A DNA stretch of 35,167 bases from an uncultured Alistipes sp. (GTDB lineage: Bacteria > Bacteroidota > Bacteroidia > Bacteroidales > Rikenellaceae). Every line of letters starts with the position of its first letter. The stretch's first letter is position 1. Made by a program: the position numbers and the translations under genes. Under the pieces are notes generated by a model. The model saw only the letters and a program-made list of their open reading frames with translations. It was not told the origin of the DNA and ran no database searches. This document shows positions 25,608 through 34,204 of the stretch, in pieces. Location: NCBI GenBank assembly GCA_900546005.1, contig URBJ01000014.1, positions 1 to 35,167 on the forward strand, in the 5' to 3' direction.

Positions 25608-27023
25608 CTATTTGTTGATTTGATTGAGCGCAGGTTGCATGAACTTGCAGTCTCGGAAATCTTTGTCTATCCGGATATACATGCCACGAATCTTCTCCTG
25701 AATCCACTTATTCATCTCCACCTCCTGCTTTTGAGCCAAGGCCAAACGTTCGATCTGCTTGTAGTCTTCGCTCAAATTGGCCCGATGAACCGGAATGATC
25801 TCCTTCAACATCACCATCTTGCACAACAGGTCACTCGTCATGTTCTGCGAGGCATACGGTTTCGAGATCTCTCCCGGCTTCAATTCCGACAATGCCTCGA
25901 GATCCTCCCTGTTCAACTGTTCCTTATAAAATTTGGTGGATGCGTCCGCCGGATCGACCATGCCCCGATAATAGGCCTCAAGCTGCTCCATATTGGATGC
26001 GATACCTCCATTTTTCTGCGAATAACGGTCCTCGGAGTACTCGGCAACGGCCTCTTCGAAGGTAAGGTTGCCCGCAAGAATCTCATTCCGTACGCTATCC
26101 AAAAAGTTATAAGGAGCCTCTAAATCCCGTTGGAAATATTGCGGCCGGACCACGATATGCCGGACGTGATACTGCGGTCCCACCTGTTCGATCATCTGAA
26201 TCAGGTGAAACCCATACTCCGTTTCGACAACGCCAGAAACCTGGCCCGGCTTGAGTTGTGTCATGGCATTGGCAAAACGCTCTACAACCATGTCTTTCGT
26301 AATCAGCCCCAAATCTCCACCTCGTGACGCTGATCCATCCTCGGAGTAGATTCGTGCCAACGTCTCGAACTTCTCTCCATTCAGGATACGTTCCCTCAGT
26401 TCCAGCAGTTTGGTCTGGGCCCGCATCTTGGCTTCCTCTCGCGACGAAGGGAAACGGATAATTTGCGCATAGACATACTGCTCGGGAATCAAGGGAACAC
26501 TATCCTTGGGCAACCGTTTGAAGAACTTTTCCACTTCGCCCGGAGTCACCACTACTTTATTGCGAACCGTATTCTCCATCTCATAGGCATAATTCTCCTC
26601 CATGGCTTGATTCCGAAGTTCTTTTTTAATCTCGAACACCGGATTTCCATAATACCGTTCCAATGCGGCCAATGAGCCATGTAATTGTGTCTCCTCTTCC
26701 AACGTCTCACTAATACGCTGTTCTATCATCACTTCATTGATCTTGATCGAATCGATCAAGGCCTGATTGTATAGAACCTTACTGAGGATCAACTGCTCCA
26801 ACGCCTGACTCCGTGCATCCTGATCCGGCGTATAGCCGGCCTCCTTTTGCTGCTGGAGGAACCGCTTGCTCAACTTCTCCACATCCGAATAGAGCACCAT
26901 GGAGTTTCCCACTACGGCTACCACCTTATCCGCCGTATATCGTTCCTGCGCTACCCCCTTGACATAGGTCAACGTGCAAGCGACGATCACGCCCAGCAAT
27001 ATTTTCAATCGATGTTTCAACAT
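25608..27023 (-). CDS. SurA-like periplasmic peptidyl-prolyl cis-trans isomerase/chaperone
   Basis: A 471-residue protein. The signal peptide is residues 1-26 (ending KGVAQ). A SurA-type N-terminal chaperone region covers about 28-170 (DKVVAVVGNSMVLYSDVEK start). The first parvulin domain is at about 180-280 with the expected SRGGDLG and YGFHLIQM motifs. A second, more degenerate parvulin-like domain runs from about 285 to 400. The C-terminal helix completes the chaperone module. The architecture and length match SurA, which escorts unfolded outer-membrane proteins to the BAM complex. The gene starts 7 bases after the upstream lipoprotein gene and precedes the OstA-like gene, as surA is linked to lptD in other phyla. 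The orthologue name is not assigned because Bacteroidetes have several paralogues. Confidence 0.9.
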   Translation of the reverse strand: MLKHRLKILLGVIVACTLTYVKGVAQERYTADKVVAVVGNSMVLYSDVEKLSKRFLQQQKEAGYTPDQDARSQALEQLILSKVLYNQALIDSIKINEVMIEQRISETLEEETQLHGSLAALERYYGNPVFEIKKELRNQAMEENYAYEMENTVRNKVVVTPGEVEKFFKRLPKDSVPLIPEQYVYAQIIRFPSSREEAKMRAQTKLLELRERILNGEKFETLARIYSEDGSASRGGDLGLITKDMVVERFANAMTQLKPGQVSGVVETEYGFHLIQMIEQVGPQYHVRHIVVRPQYFQRDLEAPYNFLDSVRNEILAGNLTFEEAVAEYSEDRYSQKNGGIASNMEQLEAYYRGMVDPADASTKFYKEQLNREDLEALSELKPGEISKPYASQNMTSDLLCKMVMLKEIIPVHRANLSEDYKQIERLALAQKQEVEMNKWIQEKIRGMYIRIDKDFRDCKFMQPALNQINK

Positions 27024-27030
27024 AATATCG

Positions 27031-27900
27031 TTATCGGTTTACATTCACTATTATCTCTTTTTTCTCATAGGCCTGTTTATAGAGGCTGTCCTCATGTGCT
27101 CGCACGATACTCTCCTTGCGCTGATTGAACAACACCCGCCGGATAACCTCCGCGACACTCTCCATCGGTGCATAATCCCCCGCCTTGCGTACGGCTACTA
27201 CCCGAACGTAAAACAGATAGGAATTGGCCTCAAATTCATGGATTTTCGAGGTGTCAAGCAAATAGTCGTACGACTGCGTCCGGTCCGTAGGCAATTGCAA
27301 AAGCAGGGTCGCCATATCGGTCCAGCGATCCATCTCGATCAATTCGAAATCGTTCTTGACACACAACTCCGTAAGGTCCTGCAAGCTCTCCGCACGAGGA
27401 CTGCGCAACAGCTCTTCCACCTGTTTCTGTTGGGGATGGCGTTCGGGTAGACGAACGATGCGGGCCTTGATCAGCGTTTTATCGAGTACGAAATCGGACT
27501 TGTGCGCTTCATAGTATTGACGGATCTGATCTGCCGTAAAGAGCGTATCGATATACTTGTCCACATAGAACTGATCGACCTTGTGGGTCAACAACGAGTT
27601 GCGGTACTCCTGCACCAGACGGTCGATATCCTCCTGACTCTCCTCGAACATCCGCTCGGCCTCTTCGATCTTCAGCTGCTTCTTGACCCATTGGTCTACG
27701 TACGACTCCAACAGTTTCAGACTATCCTCGGCACTGAGCCCGGGCGTGAAAATCGTCGACACGTCGTAGGCAAACAGTTTGCTGTCACCCACTTCGGCCA
27801 ACACCTTGTTCTTGCTGTCGAAAAACGGATTGGGAAAACGTTGGCACGATGCCATCGCCACCAACAGCCCCCCTATCACTATTTTCGAAACAAGCTTCAT
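27031..27900 (-). CDS. PpiC/SurA-like lipoprotein lacking clear parvulin motifs
   Basis: A 289-residue lipoprotein from the ATG at 27900. A TTG at 27921 would extend the frame but lies 6 bases from the -7 box, so it is rejected. The lipobox is LVAMAS-C, so it is membrane-anchored. The SurA-N-like start (KVLAEVGDSKLFAYDV) and long helices (about 50-120) resemble the chaperone part of PpiC/SurA proteins. The GGDLG and GFH/GWH motifs of an active parvulin domain are absent in the C-terminal half, so it probably acts as a holdase rather than an isomerase. It is the first gene of the operon with the SurA-like and OstA-like genes, suggesting a role in outer-membrane biogenesis. Annotation as a 'peptidyl-prolyl isomerase' would rest on homology only. 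Confidence 0.8.
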   Translation of the reverse strand: MKLVSKIVIGGLLVAMASCQRFPNPFFDSKNKVLAEVGDSKLFAYDVSTIFTPGLSAEDSLKLLESYVDQWVKKQLKIEEAERMFEESQEDIDRLVQEYRNSLLTHKVDQFYVDKYIDTLFTADQIRQYYEAHKSDFVLDKTLIKARIVRLPERHPQQKQVEELLRSPRAESLQDLTELCVKNDFELIEMDRWTDMATLLLQLPTDRTQSYDYLLDTSKIHEFEANSYLFYVRVVAVRKAGDYAPMESVAEVIRRVLFNQRKESIVRAHEDSLYKQAYEKKEIIVNVNR

Positions 27901-27926
27901 ATAGATCCTTTCCCGCAACAAATATA

Positions 27927-27934
27927 CAAAGATA
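27927..27934 (-). promoter_or_regulatory. Predicted promoter of the SurA/OstA operon
   Basis: The minus strand reads TATCTTTG (TAnnTTTG), 26 bases before the ATG at 27900. A TTG triplet at 27951-27953, 16 bases further upstream, fits the -33 element. Confidence 0.55.
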
Positions 27935-27972
27935 TAATGTTCTCTCTAAACAACGTTTTTTAGCACTTTATA

Positions 27973-28866
27973 TTATACCTCTCGTTGGTCACTTTGACGA
28001 TTTTTCTCTGCCGCCCCTGTCGTACTCTCTTCCTCCGACCCCTCAACCGTCACACGTGCAGAAGATGCACTCCGATCTCGACGAATCCGGCGGACTACCG
28101 CCACATAAAACAGTACCAGAACGACAAACGCAACGGCATACAGCATCAGATAGATTCGGCGGTCGTCGATCATTTCCCACGTAAACTTCATCTGCTCTCC
28201 GCCCATGATCCACGAAAAATACGAAAACGCATTGTTGATCGCATGAATGATCATCACCACAATCAACGAGCGGCTGCAATAATAGACGAACCCCAATACT
28301 GCTCCGACGAAAAAGGCATTGACAACTTGTTGGGGAATACCGTGGACAACTCCGAAAATGGCAGAAGCGACCAAAACACCCCGCCACGGCCCATACTTCC
28401 GGACCAAAGAACCCTGAATGATTCCTCGGAAAAGTATCTCTTCCAGAATGGGTGCCGCCACAATCACCGTAAGCATCATCCATCCGCCGAGCCTCATGTG
28501 TTCGTCGAGCAGTTCGAGCCACCGCTCGGGGAAGAGAGCCACCACAGGTTCGATCAGAATCGTCGCGGCAAAAAGAGCAATCATGCCGAAGAAGATCCAA
28601 GTCAGATCGAGCTTCCACCCGGTAAACAGAGGCTCGCGTTCACCGCGATGTCCCGTCCGCAGCCATCTGACCCACAGGGCATACGAGATCGTTGACACAA
28701 AAGTCAGCACATAGACGATCATCTGTACGCATCCCTGCGGTATGATCTCGAGTTGCCCCAACGGCAACGCAAGCCATCCAAAACAGAACGACGCCGCCAC
28801 GTAGATACCGATAATCGCGACAAGGTCGCCCCAAGTGGGATATGTCTTCGACCGAGCCGGCTTCAT
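27973..28866 (-). CDS. CPBP-family intramembrane metalloprotease
   Basis: A polytopic membrane protein of 297 residues (ATG at 28866; a GTG one codon earlier is equally possible). Three motifs of the CPBP/Abi (Rce1-like) family are intact: EEILFRG, V-H-G-I-P-Q-Q, and H-A-I-N-N. The Glu-Glu and the two His residues form the predicted metal/catalytic site within the membrane. Hydrophobic helices lie near residues 14-36, 45-70, 90-112, 130-145, 165-200 and 205-260, and the C-terminus is a charged tail. Members cleave prenylated or membrane proteins, or act in bacteriocin immunity; the substrate is unknown here. The start overlaps the stop of the carbamoyltransferase gene (TGATG), so translation is probably coupled. 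Confidence 0.88.
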   Translation of the reverse strand: MKPARSKTYPTWGDLVAIIGIYVAASFCFGWLALPLGQLEIIPQGCVQMIVYVLTFVSTISYALWVRWLRTGHRGEREPLFTGWKLDLTWIFFGMIALFAATILIEPVVALFPERWLELLDEHMRLGGWMMLTVIVAAPILEEILFRGIIQGSLVRKYGPWRGVLVASAIFGVVHGIPQQVVNAFFVGAVLGFVYYCSRSLIVVMIIHAINNAFSYFSWIMGGEQMKFTWEMIDDRRIYLMLYAVAFVVLVLFYVAVVRRIRRDRSASSARVTVEGSEEESTTGAAEKNRQSDQREV

Positions 28867-29870
28867 CACTCAAGATTTCCCAACGTGGCGACCATAACGG
28901 CCTTAATCGTATGCAACCGGTTTTCGGCCTCGTCGAACACGATCGATGCGTCCGACTCGAACACCTCATCCGTAACCTCCATCTCCGAAATGCCGAACTT
29001 GTCGAATATCTCTTTACCGACCGTGGTCTCCAGATTGTGGAATGCAGGCAGACAGTGCAGGAACTTCACATCCTCGTTTCCGGTAGCCTCCATGACCCGT
29101 CTGTTGACCTGATAGGGCTGCAACAGATCGATCCGATCTTTCCACAGATCGCTCGATTCACCCATTGAAACCCACACGTCGGTATAGACGAAATCACAGC
29201 CTTTTACCCCCGAGGCGATGTCGTCGGTCACCGTAATTTTCGCTCCGCTTTTCTCGGCCAAAGCCCGGCACGTCGAAACCAACGCCTTGTCCGGAGCACA
29301 CTGCTGCGGAGAGATCGCCCGGAAATCCATACCCATCTTTGCGGAGAGCACCATCAGCGAATTGGCCACGTTGTTGTGCGCATCCCCAAGGAAGCAGAAC
29401 TTGATCTCGGACAACGGTTTGGCGATATGCTCCCTCATGGTCAAGGCATCGGCCAGTGCCTGCGTCGGGTGAAATTCAGTGGTCAATCCGTTCCACACCG
29501 GAACCCCCGAATACTCGGCCAGCGTACGTACCACATGTTGCCCATATCCGCGGTATTCGATCCCGTCGTAAATGCGGCCCAACACCCGAGCCGTATCCTT
29601 CAGCGACTCCTTCTTTCCCATCTGTGAACCCGTCGGGCCCAGATAGGTCACCCGCGCCCCCTGATCGTAGGCCGCCGTCTCGAACGAGCACCGTGTGCGC
29701 GTCGAATCCTTCTCGAACAGCAGCACGATATTCTTCCCTTCAAGCGTCTTCTTCTCCTTACCTATGTATTTATCGGCTTTCAAACGGGCCGCGAGATCGA
29801 GCAGGTAGGCGATCTCCTCCGACGAAAAATCGAGTAACGTCAGCAGACTTCTCTTCTTTAAATCAATCAT
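28866..29870 (-). CDS. argF: Ornithine carbamoyltransferase (E. coli type)
   Basis: A 334-residue cytoplasmic enzyme that transfers the carbamoyl group from carbamoyl phosphate to ornithine, giving citrulline in arginine synthesis. The carbamoyl-phosphate loop STRTR is at residues 56-60, HPTQ at 134-137, the ornithine-binding SMGE loop at 235-238, and HCLP at 272-275. Together with the length these mark a true ornithine enzyme. The shorter N-acetyl/N-succinylornithine enzymes, as found in Bacteroides, lack the standard SMG loop. It starts with ATG at 29870 and has a TAnnTTTG box 94 bases upstream. It is first in a two-gene operon with the CPBP protease. A catabolic role (arcB) is possible, but no arcA or arcC is visible nearby. 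Confidence 0.9.
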   Translation of the reverse strand: MIDLKKRSLLTLLDFSSEEIAYLLDLAARLKADKYIGKEKKTLEGKNIVLLFEKDSTRTRCSFETAAYDQGARVTYLGPTGSQMGKKESLKDTARVLGRIYDGIEYRGYGQHVVRTLAEYSGVPVWNGLTTEFHPTQALADALTMREHIAKPLSEIKFCFLGDAHNNVANSLMVLSAKMGMDFRAISPQQCAPDKALVSTCRALAEKSGAKITVTDDIASGVKGCDFVYTDVWVSMGESSDLWKDRIDLLQPYQVNRRVMEATGNEDVKFLHCLPAFHNLETTVGKEIFDKFGISEMEVTDEVFESDASIVFDEAENRLHTIKAVMVATLGNLE

Positions 29871-30193
29871 ATCCGATACTTCTTTTGCGATTCTACAAAT
29901 GCAACCTGTTTTTCGGTCAAAAACCTCACCTCTTCCCTCTCTCCTTCCCTCCGAAAACCAGCCTCAAAGATAAAACTTTAATTTGGAAATCCCTATTTTC
30001 ACCGACGCTTCTCTGCATACGCGCTCGGTTTTCGATCGGTTGTCGCCGAGACGAAGAATTCCGGATCGGAGGATTACCCCGAGAAAGTTCCGGTTTTTTG
30101 ATAAATTTTGCCTATCTTGCACCGAGTTTTGCGACAGACGGAAACTTACGGTGCGGACTCTTCTGCCCGTAATTCAGATAATTAAAGTAAGAT
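29871..30193. other. Divergent intergenic region between argF and parA
   Basis: This 323-base stretch holds no gene I can support. It contains the argF -7 box at 29965-29972 (minus strand) and an A/T-rich segment near 30095-30120 (GATAAATTTTGCCTATCTTG) that probably carries the parA promoter. A CTCGG/CCGAG inverted repeat with a long loop lies near 30030-30056. No match to a parS palindrome (TGTTTCACGTGAAACA type) is seen here. Confidence 0.5.
29965..29972 (-). promoter_or_regulatory. Predicted -7 box of argF
   Basis: The minus strand reads TATCTTTG (TAnnTTTG). It ends 94 bases before the ATG at 29870, giving a leader of about 90 bases that could host regulation. Confidence 0.45.
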
Positions 30194-30961
30194 ATGGGAA
30201 AAATCGTATCGCTGGCCAATCAGAAAGGCGGCGTGGGAAAAACCACGACGGCCATCAACCTTGCGGCAAGTGTTGCGGTACTGGGCAAAAAGGTGCTGCT
30301 CGTCGACGCGGACCCGCAGGCCAACGCCACCTCGGGACTGGGATTGGACATCAACGGAAAGGGTATCTACGAATGCATTACCGGAGAGGCCGAACCGGCT
30401 GATATCATCCGCAAATGTCAGGACGTCAAGAAGCTGGATATCCTGCCATCGAACATCAATCTGGTCGGGGCCGAAACCGAACTGCTCGAAATTGAGAACG
30501 GGCAGAAAAGGCTCAAGACCCTGCTCGATCCGTTGAAAAACCTGTACGATTTCATCTTTATCGACTGCTCCCCGTCGCTCGGACTGGTCACCCTCAACGC
30601 TTTAGTCGCTTCGGACAGCGTCCTGATCCCCGTACAATGCGAATACTTTGCACTCGAGGGGCTCGGGAAACTGCTCAACACCATCAAGATGACCCAGTCG
30701 AAACTCAACCCTTCGCTGGAAATCGAAGGATTCCTGCTGACGATGTACGACTCGAGGCTCAGACTGGCCAACCAAGTCTCCAACGAAGTCAAAAAACACT
30801 TCGGAGAGCTCACTTTCCAGACGATCATCCAACGCAACATCCGGTTGAGCGAAGCTCCGAGTTTCGGCAAGCCGGCTCTGCTCTACGACGCCTCCTCGTC
30901 GGGAAGCATCAACTACCTGAACCTCGCCAAAGAGTTCATCAAAAAAAACAGAAACAAATAG
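30194..30961 (+). CDS. parA: Chromosome-partitioning ATPase ParA (Soj-type)
   Basis: A 255-residue cytoplasmic ATPase. It has the deviant Walker A motif KGGVGKTT (11-18), the D-A-D-P-Q-A-N motif A' and a Walker B segment FIFIDCSPSLG. The short N-terminus, with no DNA-binding extension, makes it a type Ib chromosomal ParA. It binds DNA as an ATP dimer and works with ParB-parS to segregate replicated origins. The start is ATG at 30194. The ParB gene begins 12 bases after its stop. The operon continues through the DUF5683, mltD and mnmE genes with overlaps or short gaps. Confidence 0.95.
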   Translation: MGKIVSLANQKGGVGKTTTAINLAASVAVLGKKVLLVDADPQANATSGLGLDINGKGIYECITGEAEPADIIRKCQDVKKLDILPSNINLVGAETELLEIENGQKRLKTLLDPLKNLYDFIFIDCSPSLGLVTLNALVASDSVLIPVQCEYFALEGLGKLLNTIKMTQSKLNPSLEIEGFLLTMYDSRLRLANQVSNEVKKHFGELTFQTIIQRNIRLSEAPSFGKPALLYDASSSGSINYLNLAKEFIKKNRNK

Positions 30962-30973
30962 CAAAAGATAACC

Positions 30974-31849
30974 ATGAATCCGAAAAATAAAGGTCTGGGA
31001 CGCGGATTGGGCGCCATCTTCGACATGGAAGGAACGGTGCTGCCCGAAAAGAGTAAAAGCAGGGCTTTCGAGGAGATCGAGATAGACCGCATCCAACCCA
31101 ATCCGAAACAACCCCGCAGTCACTTTGCCGAGGAGGCCCTCGAGGAGTTGGCCGAATCCATCCGTACCCTCGGGGTCATACAACCGATCACCGTCAAGAA
31201 AGAGGCTGACGGCACCTACACCCTCATCAGCGGAGAACGGCGTTGGAGAGCCTCGCAAAAGGCCGGACTCACCGTGATCCCCGCCTACATCCGTGAAGCG
31301 GACGACCAGACGCTGCTCGAAATGGCCATCGTCGAGAACATCCAGAGGCAAGACCTCAACGCCATAGAGGTCGCCTTGAGCCTGCAACGGTTGGTCGACG
31401 AGTGTCGCCTGACCCAAGACTCTCTGGCCGAACGGGTCGGGAAAAAACGGTCTACGGTAGCCAACTACATGAGGCTGCTCAGACTGCCGGTCGAGATACA
31501 GCTGGCCATTCGGGAAGAGCTCATCTCGATGGGACATGCCCGTGCACTGGCCGGCATCGAATCGGAAGAGCGCCAAATCGCCCTGCTGAAAAAGATCGTC
31601 AAAAAGGGACTCTCTGTCCGCCAAACCGAAGAGCTCGTGCGGCAAGAAAACGCAAAATCCGAGTCGAAAAACGATGACGAAGAGTTTCCCGAAAGCTACA
31701 CCCGTCTGGTCGAAGAGCTGGAACGTTTTTTCAACCAAAACATCAGCATCCGCAAAAACAATAAAGGGGGTGGAAAAATCGTTATCGGTTTCGAATCCGA
31801 CGCCGATATTGAAGCTTTTATCGACAAATTCAATGAGTTCGCCAAATAA
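30974..31849 (+). CDS. parB: Chromosome-partitioning CTPase/DNA-binding protein ParB
   Basis: A 291-residue protein that binds parS, slides along DNA as a CTP-loaded clamp and stimulates ParA. The N-terminal GLGRGLGAIF segment is the ParA-interacting tail. The CTP-binding motifs are visible: QPNPKQPR (41-48), GERRWRA (87-93) and ENIQR (121-125). A helix-turn-helix (TQDSLAERVGKKRSTVANYMRLL) follows and recognises parS. The C-terminal dimerisation domain ends near residue 290. The length is normal. No parS was found in this window by eye; sites would normally lie near the origin. Confidence 0.95.
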   Translation: MNPKNKGLGRGLGAIFDMEGTVLPEKSKSRAFEEIEIDRIQPNPKQPRSHFAEEALEELAESIRTLGVIQPITVKKEADGTYTLISGERRWRASQKAGLTVIPAYIREADDQTLLEMAIVENIQRQDLNAIEVALSLQRLVDECRLTQDSLAERVGKKRSTVANYMRLLRLPVEIQLAIREELISMGHARALAGIESEERQIALLKKIVKKGLSVRQTEELVRQENAKSESKNDDEEFPESYTRLVEELERFFNQNISIRKNNKGGGKIVIGFESDADIEAFIDKFNEFAK

Positions 31850-31880
31850 CATAGTTACACGAACGAAATATCGAGCCGCC

Positions 31881-32957
31881 ATGCCCCGACGCAAAACAGC
31901 ATGCCGATGGATAGGAATCGCCATACTCGTCTCCCTGCTGTGGATCGACGTGCATGCACAGGATCCGAACGTGCGGTATAAAGTCGAAGGTGGGATCCGG
32001 ATCAATACGACCCCCATCGTAGCCGACAGCCTGCAAAGCGATTCCAGCAACATGGTCGCTTCGACGCCCGTTGCCCCACCCGACACGACTACGACAGCAC
32101 GTGAACGCCGCCGTTTGCTCCGGCTCCAACGCGATACGGTAACCGTCCGGTACAGCAAGCTGTTCCGTGACACGCTGCCCATATCGCGCATCTGCGCGAT
32201 CTCGGCCATCGCGCCCGGATTCGGTCAACTCTACAACAAGCAGGCATGGAAGATTCCGATTCTCTACGGAACGGTGGGTACGACAGCCTATTTCGCCTTC
32301 CAACAGAATCACAAATACAAAGACCTCAAGCGTCAATACGACGCCTTGAAACGCAATAACGCCACTCAAGACGAACTCGATCCGATACAGGGCCGGATGA
32401 TTCGCCACAATACGGCTCGGACGCTGCTGTTCATCGGTGCCATCGGCTCCTACATCTATTTCATCGGGGATGCCGCTCTCAATTACAAGGGGCCTGTCAA
32501 CAACGTCAAAAAAGCCACGACCCTTTCGACAATATGTCCGGGTGCCGGTCAGATCTACAACAAGAGCTATTGGAAAGTACCCATCGTCCTTGGCGGTATC
32601 GCCACAATGGGCTATGTGATCAACTTCAACAACCGGGGACTCGAACGTTTCAAACTCGCCTACGATCTGGTGACCGACGGCGACCCCAATACCATTGACG
32701 AATTCAACGGCCGATATACGGCCGACTACCTGAAAAAACTCCGGGACAACTACCGCCGGAATCGAGATCTGTGTATCATCATTACTGCCGGGCTCTACCT
32801 GCTGAACATCATCGATGCCCACGTCGATGCCCACATGAAGGAGTACGACATCAGCGACGATCTGTCGATGAACCTCGAACCGACGATGGTCAATATGTAC
32901 ACCATGCGAAGCGGAACCGTCAACGGTGTGGGCTTCGCCTTTAAACTTGCTTTCTGA
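31881..32957 (+). CDS. DUF5683-domain exported protein with internal duplication
   Basis: A 358-residue protein from the ATG at 31881. Longer starts at 31833 or 31674 would overlap parB and place charged residues ahead of the signal peptide. The signal peptide is about residues 9-27 (ending DVHAQ). Two homologous units, each PG(F/A)GQ(L/I)YNK followed by W-K-(I/V)-P-I and a hydrophobic helix, lie at about 107-136 and 216-245, 108 residues apart. This is the hallmark of DUF5683, whose members have paired membrane-associated helices. Another hydrophobic segment is at about 180-195, and one at 298-312. The C-terminus ends GFAFKLAF, ending in an aromatic. The function is unknown. The position between parB and mltD suggests a link to cell-wall growth or division. 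The stop overlaps the next start (TGATG). Confidence 0.82.
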   Translation: MPRRKTACRWIGIAILVSLLWIDVHAQDPNVRYKVEGGIRINTTPIVADSLQSDSSNMVASTPVAPPDTTTTARERRRLLRLQRDTVTVRYSKLFRDTLPISRICAISAIAPGFGQLYNKQAWKIPILYGTVGTTAYFAFQQNHKYKDLKRQYDALKRNNATQDELDPIQGRMIRHNTARTLLFIGAIGSYIYFIGDAALNYKGPVNNVKKATTLSTICPGAGQIYNKSYWKVPIVLGGIATMGYVINFNNRGLERFKLAYDLVTDGDPNTIDEFNGRYTADYLKKLRDNYRRNRDLCIIITAGLYLLNIIDAHVDAHMKEYDISDDLSMNLEPTMVNMYTMRSGTVNGVGFAFKLAF

Positions 32958-34204
32958 TGAACAACCGATCGATCTCCGTATTTTTGCTACTGCTTCTCTG
33001 TCTCCCGTTTGCAGCCTTTTCGCAGGCGGACAGCAAAGAGACTTTGAACATCCACACGACCCCGGCAAAATACGATTCGATCATCGCCAGCTGGAAAGCA
33101 AACAGCCTAAGCGAAAACGCAGAACAATTTCTCGAAGACGAGTACATCATCCTCGACACCTCGCGCTATCTGGAAGCCGTGTCGACGGTGAGTGACACGA
33201 TTTGCCGCGCCCGTCTGCGGACCATTCCCTCTCCGATTCACCTCCCGTATAACGATATTGTCCGGAAACATATTGTCGCCTACACGACCACCCACAAGTC
33301 GATCACCCGCCGGATGCTCACCTATGGGAAATACTACTTCCCGATGATCGAACAGGAACTCGACAATAACGGACTTCCCCTCGAACTGAAAATCGTTCCC
33401 GTAATCGAATCGGCCTTAACCCCTACGGCCGTATCCCGTAGAGGAGCGGTCGGATTGTGGCAATTCATGCTTCAGACCGGACGGCAATACGGGTTGGAGG
33501 TCAATTCGATGGTCGACAATCGACGGGACCCCATACTCTCCACCGAGGCCGCCTGCAAATACCTCAAGGACCTTTACGACATATACCACGACTGGACACT
33601 CGTCCTCGCATCCTATAACTACGGCCCCGGCAATGTCAATCGGGCCATCCAGCGTGCGGGCGGAAATGCAAAAACGTTCTGGGACATATATCCCTACCTG
33701 CCTCGCGAAACCCGCGATTATATCCCCGCATTTATTGCCCTGACCTACCTCTACTACTATCATTGGGATTACGGTGTCGTCGCCTATGAATCGCCACTGC
33801 CTTTGGCCGCCGACACGGTAATGGTCAACGCCCGACTGAACCTGAACATCGTCAGCGACTCTACGGGTATTCCGATAGAACTGATTCGACTGATGAATCC
33901 TCAATACAAAACGGACGAGATTCCGGCCATGACCAAAAGTTATCCGTTGGTTCTGCCGCAGGAGGAGATATCCCATTACATCGCTTGTGAACAAGGGTTG
34001 ATCGCGGCATCTTCAGCCAAAACACCGGCGTCCAATACTCAGGAGGTTTCAGTGCCCGATCCGATCGTTCACCGTGTTAAAAAGGGAGAAACATTAGGAG
34101 GCATCGCAAAAAAATATCATGTCAGCGTCAAGCAACTGATGCAATGGAACGGCCTCCGCAACTCGATGATCCGAATCGGACAATCCCTTAAAATCGTACG
34201 GTAA
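32957..34204 (+). CDS. MltD-like membrane-bound lytic murein transglycosylase with one LysM
   Basis: A 415-residue exported protein (signal peptide about 1-22, ending AFSQ). The lytic transglycosylase (SLT/GH23) domain spans about 120-270, with catalytic E151 in IESALTP, the GAVGLWQF motif (163-170) and the SYNYGPGNVNRAI segment (219-231). One LysM domain closes the protein (about 371-414, VHRVKKGETLGGIAKKY). The enzyme cleaves the glycan strands of peptidoglycan to 1,6-anhydro products and helps make room for growth or division. E. coli MltD has two LysM domains; this one has a single copy. The gene overlaps the upstream stop by one base, and its own stop overlaps the next ATG (TAATG). It lies in the parAB operon. 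Confidence 0.93.
   Translation: MNNRSISVFLLLLLCLPFAAFSQADSKETLNIHTTPAKYDSIIASWKANSLSENAEQFLEDEYIILDTSRYLEAVSTVSDTICRARLRTIPSPIHLPYNDIVRKHIVAYTTTHKSITRRMLTYGKYYFPMIEQELDNNGLPLELKIVPVIESALTPTAVSRRGAVGLWQFMLQTGRQYGLEVNSMVDNRRDPILSTEAACKYLKDLYDIYHDWTLVLASYNYGPGNVNRAIQRAGGNAKTFWDIYPYLPRETRDYIPAFIALTYLYYYHWDYGVVAYESPLPLAADTVMVNARLNLNIVSDSTGIPIELIRLMNPQYKTDEIPAMTKSYPLVLPQEEISHYIACEQGLIAASSAKTPASNTQEVSVPDPIVHRVKKGETLGGIAKKYHVSVKQLMQWNGLRNSMIRIGQSLKIVR

Noticed and set aside
29871..30193. Search for a parS site near parAB
   Set aside because: No TGTTTCACGTGAAACA-like palindrome was found by eye. A CCACGTGG core at 18770-18777 lies inside the rhamnosidase gene and lacks the flanking arms.
30602..32209. 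535-codon open frame on the minus strand across parA, parB and the DUF5683 gene
   Set aside because: It spans three well-supported plus-strand genes and their junctions. The translation shows no family motif, so it is a codon-bias shadow.
31830..33068. 412-codon open frame on the minus strand over the DUF5683 and mltD genes
   Set aside because: It is antisense to two coupled genes with clear domains.
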